From positions 496,001 through 560,000 of the forward strand of contig OZ241850.1 of NCBI GenBank assembly GCA_965203045.1: a DNA stretch of 64,000 nt, written 5' to 3'. Source of the stretch: G965203045 sp965203045. Its GTDB lineage: Bacteria > Pseudomonadota > Gammaproteobacteria > PS1 > Pseudothioglobaceae. Below the pieces are notes generated by a model. The model saw only the letters and a program-made list of their open reading frames with translations. It was not told the origin of the DNA and did no database searches. The translations under genes were made by a program, and so were the position numbers. Shown here one piece after another: positions 17,095 through 26,400 of this stretch. Positions within the stretch are counted from its first letter, which is position 1, and each line of letters starts with the position of its first letter.

Positions 17095-17729
17095 TAAATC
17101 ATAGCAAGAGTAATCCAAGCCCAATAATTAAGCACAAATTTAACCACTAATAATACCAATAAAGACAAAGCACTCGGTGGTGATAGTAATAGGATAATAC
17201 TAACAATAATAATAAAGGGGATTAGCATTTGCAGAATTGCGATTTTAAAACGAGTAATAAAATCAATTTGATGCTGAATTTTATCTAAATCTAGCGCTGA
17301 ACGTATCATATTTAGAACTAGTGGCACTAGTAATATATAGACAATAAAACTAACTAGTGGCAAACCTGTCAGCAACGCCGGCAGTCCCAAAAGCAATTCA
17401 ATTAATAGTAAATAACCAGCAAAACTCAGAAAACGTTTGTTAATACTCAAACCCCAGTAGCCAATGTTATCTTTACCCAAAATAACTAAGCGATAAATAT
17501 TTAAGTTAAGCATAATATAGGCAAAAATAGCAAGTATTACACTTAGTAATATACCTACATTAATATCAACTGCGTTTACTAAATCTGTATTTTGAACAAT
17601 AAGCGCTTGTAATTGGTAAGCAAATGGCAATATCAGTAGTAGCGGTATAAAAGAAATTCGCACTAAAATTTTGCCGTAAAGGACTAAGTAAGATAGCCCA
17701 GCTATGCTGATCTTATAGATATTAATCAT
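17052..17729 (-). CDS. Polytopic membrane protein of unknown function
   Basis: This 225-aa protein has about six predicted transmembrane segments with short basic loops. No transporter or enzyme motif is recognised. Its ATG overlaps the mltD stop codon by 4 bp (ATGA), so it is translationally coupled to the lytic transglycosylase and may act in the cell envelope; that is inference from position only. Its C-terminal codons overlap the end of convergent mnmA by 43 bp. Confidence 0.7.
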   Translation of the reverse strand: MINIYKISIAGLSYLVLYGKILVRISFIPLLLILPFAYQLQALIVQNTDLVNAVDINVGILLSVILAIFAYIMLNLNIYRLVILGKDNIGYWGLSINKRFLSFAGYLLLIELLLGLPALLTGLPLVSFIVYILLVPLVLNMIRSALDLDKIQHQIDFITRFKIAILQMLIPFIIIVSIILLLSPPSALSLLVLLVVKFVLNYWAWITLAMIYQQLYPISELEGNT

Positions 17730-19207
17730 TGGACGATATTTATGTGTAATATAAGATTCTCACCATATTTAATGGTATCATTTATCAGTTCATTCCAAGC
17801 ACGGATGTCCTCTACATTTACATTAAATCTATTTGCAACTGATGATAGAGTATCACCTTTTCTAATTTGATAGAGAATTTTACGGCTAATATTTAATTTA
17901 GTATTAATACCAGCCTTAGCAATGGCTTGATTAAGTTTGTGGTGCTGGCTAATGTGCAAAGCTTGTCCAATTTTAATGAAGTTAACATCTCTTATATCAT
18001 TCCATTTTACTAAATCATCTAAAGAAACGCCATATTTTAGGGCAATCTCAAGTAAGCTATCTCCACTTTGAACTTGATAAATCGTAGGCGCATTACTACG
18101 TTGTCTGGCAAGACGCTTTCTACGTTGTCCTTCGTCTAAGGCGTGAAATGATATATGTTGTTTTAGCACCGGCACAATAACAAAATCATTTTTTCTTGGG
18201 TCAAATCCACCTAAATTATTAATAGCAACTAGTTGTCCCACATCTAAATTATAAGTTTTAGCAACATCGGTTAACTTTTCATCTTTTTTGAATTTATGAC
18301 GCACCCACTCTAATTGTTCGGACAAAGGCAAAGCAGAAAGTTTTTTAGTAAAATCAGTAGCAACTTCAATTGGTAAAACTAGTTGATACTTTTGGGCAGC
18401 TGGGGTCGCCCAGCGGTTTAGCCCTGGGTTTAGTTCATAAATTAGCTCAATAGGCAAACCGCTTAACTCACTAATAGCACGCACATCTAGCTGTGAATCT
18501 AGGCTTATTTGGACAATTCTAGGCTGAGTATCTATAATTGCTAATTGATGCGGGTATTTATCTGGATTTTTAATAATCTTTAATAACGCTAGCAATTTAG
18601 GCACATAACTTCTGGTCTCAAGCGGCAAGTCCAAATGCCAAAAATCAGTAGGTTTATTGAGTTTCTTATTGCGCCTAATAGCTTGCTTAACTCTCCCAGG
18701 ACCAGCGTTATAAGCGGCAATTGTCAATAACCAGTCACCATTAAATAAGACATTCAAATTAGATAAATATTGCAAAGCTGCATTGGTAGAGGCAACTACA
18801 TCGCGTCGCGCATCATACCACCAATCCTGAGTTAACCCATAATTTAAGCCAGTGCTGGGAATAAACTGCCACAAACCGCTAGCGTGTTGTGGTGAATAAG
18901 AAAATGGATAAAACGCCGATTCTACCGCCGGCAGTAGCGCTAACTCAATAGGTAAATTGCGTTTTTCTACCTCAGATACAATATATTGCAAATACCAGCC
19001 AGCTCGTTTGCTGATGCGCGTTAGGTAATCTGGACGCTTATCAAACCATTTAATATAATTATCAATATCATTATGTTGTTGGTCAAAAGTGGATTTTTGG
19101 GCAATTACTTGCCATAAATTTAGACCAATTCTTAGATTTGTTGGCGTTTCTGCTAAACTAAAAAAACTAATGCTTACAAAAATAGCAATTGTTAAAGACT
19201 TTATCAT
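17726..19207 (-). CDS. mltD: Membrane-bound lytic murein transglycosylase D with LysM repeats
   Basis: This 493-aa protein has a signal peptide at about residues 1-19. The SLT domain carries the catalytic glutamate in LALLPAVESAFYPFSYSP (about residue 98), then ASGLWQFIPSTGLNYGL and AAYNAGPGRV, which is the family-1D arrangement. Three LysM-like peptidoglycan-binding repeats follow: a weak one (about residues 306-348) and two clear ones near the C-terminus (YQVQSGDSLLEIA and YQIRKGDTLSSVA). No lipobox cysteine is visible near the signal. It cleaves glycan strands with formation of 1,6-anhydroMurNAc, which AnmK, encoded divergently next door, recycles. Confidence 0.95.
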   Translation of the reverse strand: MIKSLTIAIFVSISFFSLAETPTNLRIGLNLWQVIAQKSTFDQQHNDIDNYIKWFDKRPDYLTRISKRAGWYLQYIVSEVEKRNLPIELALLPAVESAFYPFSYSPQHASGLWQFIPSTGLNYGLTQDWWYDARRDVVASTNAALQYLSNLNVLFNGDWLLTIAAYNAGPGRVKQAIRRNKKLNKPTDFWHLDLPLETRSYVPKLLALLKIIKNPDKYPHQLAIIDTQPRIVQISLDSQLDVRAISELSGLPIELIYELNPGLNRWATPAAQKYQLVLPIEVATDFTKKLSALPLSEQLEWVRHKFKKDEKLTDVAKTYNLDVGQLVAINNLGGFDPRKNDFVIVPVLKQHISFHALDEGQRRKRLARQRSNAPTIYQVQSGDSLLEIALKYGVSLDDLVKWNDIRDVNFIKIGQALHISQHHKLNQAIAKAGINTKLNISRKILYQIRKGDTLSSVANRFNVNVEDIRAWNELINDTIKYGENLILHINIVQ

Positions 19208-19258
19208 GGTTGAGTATTATAAAATACCTAGTGTTTATTTTGAATATTTTTAGCACAA

Positions 19259-20305
19259 ATGTATTATGTTGGTCTGATGGCAGGCACAAGTTTTGACGGC
19301 ATTGATGCCGCCTTAATTGATGATGATAATCATTTAATTGCTAGTTATTACCACACTTATCCTAGTGATATTGTTGCTACACTAAAATCTATTATAAGCC
19401 AAAAACACTCATTAGCCACTGTTGCTAACCTAGATGTAAAACTTGCTAATTTATTTGCCCAAGCAGCGTGTGAGTTAATGGCTAAATCCACTATTAATAT
19501 AGACAATATTAAGGCTATTGGTTCGCACGGACAAACTATTTACCACGCGCCTAGGCGCTATTCGTGGCAAATTGCCCATCCAGCAATCATTGCAAATATT
19601 AGCAAAAAAATAGTAGTTGCTGATTTTAGAATGAATGATATTGCCAATAGTGGCGAGGGAGCGCCACTAACACCACTATATCATCAATATCTTCTAGGCA
19701 ACAAAGATGGTGTTGTTATTAATTTAGGCGGTATTAGCAATATTACTATTGTTAAAGATAATAAACTCAGTGCTTATGACATAGGACCTGCAAATACACT
19801 AATGGATGCTTGGATTAACCAACATCAAAACAAGCCTTATGACCGTGACGGTTTATGGGCAAAAAGTGGCAAGGTGATTCCTGTATTATTACAACAATTA
19901 TTAGCAGATGATTATTTCCAAAAACCACCACCCAAAAGCAGCGGCTTTGAGTATTTTAACTTAAATTGGCTAAATAAATTCCTAACTGGTAATGAATCTA
20001 GCGCCGATGTGCAAAAAACATTATTAGCATTAACTGCTAATAGCATTAAAAATGCAATACCTAAAAATCTACCAGTATATTTATGTGGAGGGGGCGCTAG
20101 TAATAAAACTCTAATTCAAAGCTTAAAAAAACTCTGCAATAACCCAGTTACTACTACCTCCGACTTAGGCGCTCACCCTGATTTTGTAGAAGCAGCAGCT
20201 TTTGGATTTTTCGCCAAACAAACTCTTGCTCAAAAACCCAGTAATCACCCAGCAACAACAGGAGCTATTAAAGCTAGCATTCTAGGCGGTATCTACCATC
20301 CTTAA
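19259..20305 (+). CDS. anmK: Anhydro-N-acetylmuramic acid kinase
   Basis: This 348-aa sugar kinase of the ASKHA fold has GLMAGTSFDGIDAALID at the N-terminus (AGTSxDGxD motif), GSHGQTIYHAP, NLGGISNIT, the AYDIGPANTLMDAW segment and YLCGGGASNKTL. It opens the anhydro sugar and phosphorylates it to MurNAc-6-phosphate during wall recycling. The divergent neighbour mltD releases the substrate, so the pair forms a small murein-turnover locus. It converges on giant gene A. Confidence 0.96.
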   Translation: MYYVGLMAGTSFDGIDAALIDDDNHLIASYYHTYPSDIVATLKSIISQKHSLATVANLDVKLANLFAQAACELMAKSTINIDNIKAIGSHGQTIYHAPRRYSWQIAHPAIIANISKKIVVADFRMNDIANSGEGAPLTPLYHQYLLGNKDGVVINLGGISNITIVKDNKLSAYDIGPANTLMDAWINQHQNKPYDRDGLWAKSGKVIPVLLQQLLADDYFQKPPPKSSGFEYFNLNWLNKFLTGNESSADVQKTLLALTANSIKNAIPKNLPVYLCGGGASNKTLIQSLKKLCNNPVTTTSDLGAHPDFVEAAAFGFFAKQTLAQKPSNHPATTGAIKASILGGIYHP

Positions 20306-20454
20306 AAAACTTTTATACACCCTTTCTATTAAATTAATAATAAAAGATAAACATACAATTGTTTGACAATTTTTAAAACTTGATATACAACAATAAAGAT
20401 TATCTAGTGGCATAATTGTAGTATTAATTACTAAATCTGTCTTCTAATAATTCT
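20306..20454. other. Intergenic region anmK / giant gene A, containing a murB 3'-end copy
   Basis: This AT-rich stretch lies between convergent genes. Bases 20,394-20,435 (42 bp) are identical to 37,426-37,467, which in that second place comprise the last bases and stop codon of murB plus its downstream spacer. The remainder (20,306-20,393) shows no clear signal apart from a TTGACA at 20,363-20,368 without a well-spaced -10. Confidence 0.8.
20394..20435 (+). repeat. Direct repeat with murB 3' end (copy next to giant gene A)
   Basis: This 42-bp sequence starts TAAAGATTATCTAGTGGCAT and matches 37,426-37,467 exactly. In the partner copy the first 14 bases are the last codons and TAG stop of the intact murB. 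Here it is out of context, downstream of anmK, so this is a carried-over scar of the duplication that made giant gene A. Confidence 0.85.
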
Positions 20455-23400
20455 CTATTGATATATGTTTTGCAGGTTAAAAGTAATTGTAGCTACACCT
20501 ACGCTTGTGGGGATACCTGTGGTGTTAAGATTTTCTTGGTCTGCTAGGTAGCGCATAATTAGCATACCATCGCTACTTGCTGCTATTGTGCCATTACCAT
20601 CAATATCTAGCCTATTATAACCTCTTTGTAAAAACTTAAGTATTTGTTGGTTATCTCTTTGTGCCTCAGTTGTAGTTGCATCGGTGGTATTTATAGTATT
20701 AGTAAGACCTGTTAAAAATCTGATAATTAGAATACCGTCAGTGGTAGTTAGCCTGCTACCATCATCGTCAATATCTAAGTTAAAGCGAGTGACCACTATT
20801 AGGGTGGTACTATCGCTAGTATTATTATAATTACTATCGCCAGCCCTAGTTGCGGTCAGAGTGGTGGTGCCTAGGTTTTGGGCGCTAATTAGACCGTCTT
20901 GGTTAATAGTTGCAACAGCTGGGTTGCTGGAGCTAAAACTAATAGTGCCTGTGCTTTGTCCGCCGCGTGTAGTTGCAGTTATGGTTGCCCCTATTTCTAA
21001 GATGTTGTCAACCATAATAGTAAAGCCAGTTTGGTCTGCTTTTATAATTGACCAGCTAAGAGTAGTTGTGCTTAGGCGGTAGTTGAGGCTATTAGCACCT
21101 ATTAGTCCTAGGTCTATATTATAGTTGCCAACATCTGTTGCGGTTGCCCCAGTTATACTAAGGCTCACATCATCACCCGCTATGATACCGCTGGTAATAG
21201 TTATAAGCACAGTCCTTATGTTGGTGTTATAGATAAATGTTTGTGAGCTGGCAAAGGTGGGTATTATAGTCCTTGGACTAATGATAATGCTAATACTTGC
21301 TTGTTCGTTGCTACCTTCTCTGGTGGCAGTTATAATTGTAGTCCCAGCGCTTGATATGGTTAGCTCGCCTATGTTTGTATCACTAAAGTTGGCAACACTT
21401 GGGGTGCTGGAGACAAAAGTCACTGCCCCATCTGGATTGACTCCGCCTTGGGCTTCGATGTTTTGGCTAGCAACGCCGTAGATGATAGTTCTTGGATTAT
21501 TGCCAATAATAATAAAGTCATCACTAACTGTCAAGCTAAAGCTAGCGCTAACCATAGCCCCATTACCATCATCGGCGGTGATAGTTATAATTGAAATCCC
21601 TACTGTTGCTGGAGTGCCAGTTATGCTGGTATTAGCGCTATCAAACATTAGACCATCTGGCAGATTAGAAACGCTAATAGTTAGGGTATCGCCGTTGGGG
21701 TCATTAAATGTATTAGCTGGAATAGGGAAAGTAAATAGATTTCTAAGTGAGATAATTTGGTTTGCTATTGAGTTTGCAACAGTGGGCGTGGTGTTTACAA
21801 TAGTTAGTAGATAATTATCACCAGTATCATGATAGTTATCCCCACCGCTTTTAGTAGCGCTAATAGTAGTGGTGCCTAGGCTTTTTGCAGTAATTACCCC
21901 GTCTTGGGTAATAGTTGCAATATCTGGGTTGCTGGAACTAAAACTAATAGCCCCTGTGCCACTACCACCAGTTGCGCTTGCAAATCCAGTTGCGGCATTT
22001 GCTAAGGTTGAACTGCCACTGATAATAAGGCTTGTTTGGCTAGCTCTTCTAACTGTTATGAAGTGAGTATCGCTAATATCTAGGTAGTTTATACCACCTG
22101 CTTTGGTAGCGGTAATGGTAGCTATACCTACACCGATTGCGCTAATAGTGCCATCAGCGGTAATAGCTATAACTGCTATATCACTAGAATCATAACTAAC
22201 AACACCATCACCACTGCCGCTCTCTACTACCACAATAGTAGTAGTTGCGCCAAATATTAAGGTATCGCTTGCGGTGATACTAAATGGGTCTTGGGGGGCT
22301 TGTGTGATGGTTAATTGATAACTAGCAGCTGCAGAGTTGTAATTATTATCACCAGTATTGGTGGCGCTGATGATAGTGCTGCCAATACCAATAATTGTAA
22401 TATCGCCATTTGCGTCTATTGTTGCAACATTAGGGTTAGACGAGCCATAACTAGTAACAACAGTAGCAGAGACACCTGTTGCTGGGCTACTAAAACTGCT
22501 GCCAAATGTTATAGTTGTATCAGCGTTTAAGCTAAATTGGCTTTGGTCTGCTTTTATAATTGACCAGCTAAGAGTAGTTGTGCTTAAGAAGTAGTTGCGG
22601 CTATCAGTCCCTATGAGGGTTAGGTCTATATTGTAGTTGCCGACATTTGTTGCAGTGGCACCACTTAGACTAAGGCTAACATCATCAGTAGCTACTATGC
22701 CGCTGGTAATAGTTGCAAGTACAGTTCTTGTGCTGGCGTTGTAGATAAAGCTTTGTGGACTAGCAAAGGTTGGAGTGAGGGTTAGGGGCATTATTGTAAA
22801 AACTATACTATCCTCAGCGCCAGCCCGACTTGCCCTAATTAAGGAACTACCAGCCCCAACAATAGTAACTAAGCCACTATTGGGGTCGCTAAAACTAATA
22901 ACATTTGTAGCATTAGAACTCCAGACTACTTGGCTATCGGTAATTGTGGTGGTAATAGTAATGGCAGGACTATTGTAGTTAGCCGACCTATCGCCTCCAG
23001 CAATCATAAAATCAGCAGTGGTAACAGCAAATGCGGCTGCAACATTATCTATGCTAATAGTTGCTATTTTTGTAGTAATTGCTTGGTTGCTAGCTACAAT
23101 TTGCACCCTAACACTATCACCAATACTAACTACCCCAACTGAGTCTGTATAACTGCCACCATTAATAGAATAGCGAGCGTCCTCGCCTTCAATTCTAATA
23201 GTAAATGTGCTTTGAGGACCTTGGGTATTAGCAGTAACGGTGATAGCAGCAGAGCTAATAGTTGCATTGGGGATAACATCACCTATAGCATCAAAACTAA
23301 ATGGGGCTATTAAACAATTGCCATCGCCTACAACATTAATAGTAAAACTTTGTGAGCTTTGAAACTCGCCATCACTAACAATAAGGGCTACATCATAGCT

Positions 23401-26400
23401 GCCAATATCACTACACTCAAGGGGAACACCTGCAAGGGCAATGCTATTTCTATCAATTTTACGAATGCGATGATTATCTCTATCAGCAATAATAATATTG
23501 CCAAGCGCGTCAATTGCAATACCCATTGGGGCATTAAATCTAGCAGCAGCGCCAGCACCATCGGCAAAACCAGTAACACTACCAGCAATAGTAGTTACCA
23601 CGCCGTCTGAGTTAATGCTGCGGATACGGTTATTACCTCTATCAGCAACAATAATATTGCCAAGCGCGTCAATTGCAACACCTGTTGGGGCATTAAATCT
23701 AGCTGTATTACTAGCACCATCAGCAAAACTGCCATTATCCAAACCTATTGAACCAGTCCCAGCAATGGTAGTTACCATAGCGTCTGCGTTAATATTGCGA
23801 ATACGGTGATTAAAACTATCGGCAACAATAATATTGCCAAGCGCGTCAACTACAACACCTATGGGGGTATTAAACTTAGCTGTATTACTAGCGCCATCAG
23901 CAAAAGCGCCCTCTAATAAAAAACCACCCATTGAAACAGAACCAGCAATAGTGGTTACCATAGCGTTTGTGTCAATGTTGCGAATACGGTGATTAATGCT
24001 ATCGGCAACAATGATATTGCCAAGCGCATCAATTACAACACCTGTGGGGACATTAAATCTAGCAGTAGCGCTAGCCCCATCGGCAAAACTCATGCTACCA
24101 GTCCCAGCAATAGTGGTGACTGTCCCATCTGAGCTAATGCTACGAATGCGGTGATTAAGGGTATCAGCAACAATAATATTACCGCTAGCATCAGTTATAA
24201 CACCATAAGGGCTTTTAAATCTAGCCGTATTACTAGCGCCATCAGCAAAACTGCCATTACCTGAACCTATTGGACCAGAACCAGCAATGGTACTCACAAC
24301 ACCATTTGGGGATATGCTACGAATACGGTGATTATTGGTATCAGCAACAATAATATTGCCTGAAGCATCAATTGCAACACCTGCTGGGGTATCAAATCTA
24401 GCAGTGCTGGTAGCCCCATCATCAATACTCTGAGTGCTACCATCCCCTGCCAAAGTAGTTACAACTGAACCAATACCTAACCAACTTGGCAACTCAGTCT
24501 CTTCGGCGATACTAAATACTAAATCGCTACTATCGGCATCACTAGCGCTTAAACTATATTGGTATGAACCCCTAACCATAGTGGTAATAATTGGTGTGCT
24601 GGTAAAAACAGGCACTCTTTCAATCTCAACAACATCAATCTCAAAACTTTTAGTAGCAATATGTAGGCTATCACTAACACCAATGATAATTTCATAACTG
24701 CTTTGGGCTTCAAAGTCAGGACTGTGGTCAATTACTAATTGATTATCATTGATAATACTAAAACTAGCGCTGTCTCTGCCACCAACAATACTAAATTCAA
24801 AAGGACTTAGCGCATTAGTTGCAGTAGCGCTAATAGAGGCAATAACACTATCTGGGGCAATGTTTTCAACAACATTGGTAGTGCTAAGGGCTATACTAGC
24901 TGGGATTACACCACAACTACCATTATCTAAAACAGTAATATCAAAGCTTTGCAAACTCTCAAATTCACCATCACTTACCATAAATTCTAAACTATAAATG
25001 CCAATATCATCACAGCTAGGAGCGCCTACAATGCTAAGGTTGGTCCTGTCAATTTTGCGAATGCGGTGATTAAGGTTATCAGCAACAATAATACCATCTC
25101 TACTATCAATTACAACACCTGTTGGAAGGCTAAATTTAGCAACAGTGTTCGTGCCATCAACAAACCCCATATTACTACCAGCAATGGTAGTTACTGTGGT
25201 ATCTGGGGCAATGCTGCGAATGCGGTTATTATTACTATCGGCGATGATAATATTACCTCTGCTATCAACTGCAATACCAAATGGGGTATTAAATCTAGCT
25301 GTGCTGGAAGCCCCGTCCATAAAACCACCAATTATAGAACCAGTTGGCGCCCCAACAACAGTGCTGACTATACCAGCTGTGCTAATACTGCGAATACGAT
25401 GATTAGAACTATCACTAACAATAATATTGCCAAGCGCATCAATTGCAACACCCGTCGGGGAAGCAAATCTAGCTGTGCTGCTAACACCATCAACAAAACC
25501 AGTCTCACTACCAGCAAGGGTTGTTACCACATCACTTTGACTAATGTTGCGTATACGATGATTGCTGGTATCAGCAACAATAATATTGCCTGAAGCATCA
25601 ATTGCAACATCATTGGGTGAGCTAAATCTAGCTATTGTGCTACTACCATCGACAGAACCCACCGCGCTACCACCAGCAATGGTGGTTACTGTGCCCTCCA
25701 TGCTAATACTGCGAATGCGGTTATTATCTCTATCAGCAACAATAATACTTCCTGAAGCATCAATTGCAATACCGCTTGGAAAGTTAAATCTAGCAGTAGC
25801 GCTAGCGCCGTCAACAAAATCGCCACCTGCTGAACCTGCCGCGTCCCCACCAGCAATAGTGCGCACTACCCCATCTAGACCAATACTGCGAATGCGATGA
25901 TTAAAGCTATCGCTGATAATAATATTGCCAAACGTATCGATTGCAATATCTCTTGGGAAGTGAAAACTAGCAGTGCTGGTAGCCCCATCATCAATACTCT
26001 GGGTGCTACCATTTCCTGCCAAAGTTGTTACAATGATATCAACTATATCAATAGTTAACCAATCTGGCAGTGTAGTCCTTGATGTGGCGCTAAAGACAAG
26101 GTCATTGCCATCAGCATCACTAGCGCTTAGGTTGTATTGATATGGACTATTAACCCTAATGGTGGTAATTGGATTGCTAGTAAAAACAGGGGTAGATTCA
26201 TTAATATTAACAACACTAATATTAAAAGTTTTGGTTATCTGACGCACAGTATCACTAACACCAATGATAATTTCATAACTGCTTTGGGACTCAAAGTCGG
26301 GACTGTGGTCAATTACTAATTGATTATCATTGATAATACTAAAACTAGCGCTGTCTCTACCACCAACAATACTAAATTCAAAAGGATTTAGCGCATTAGT

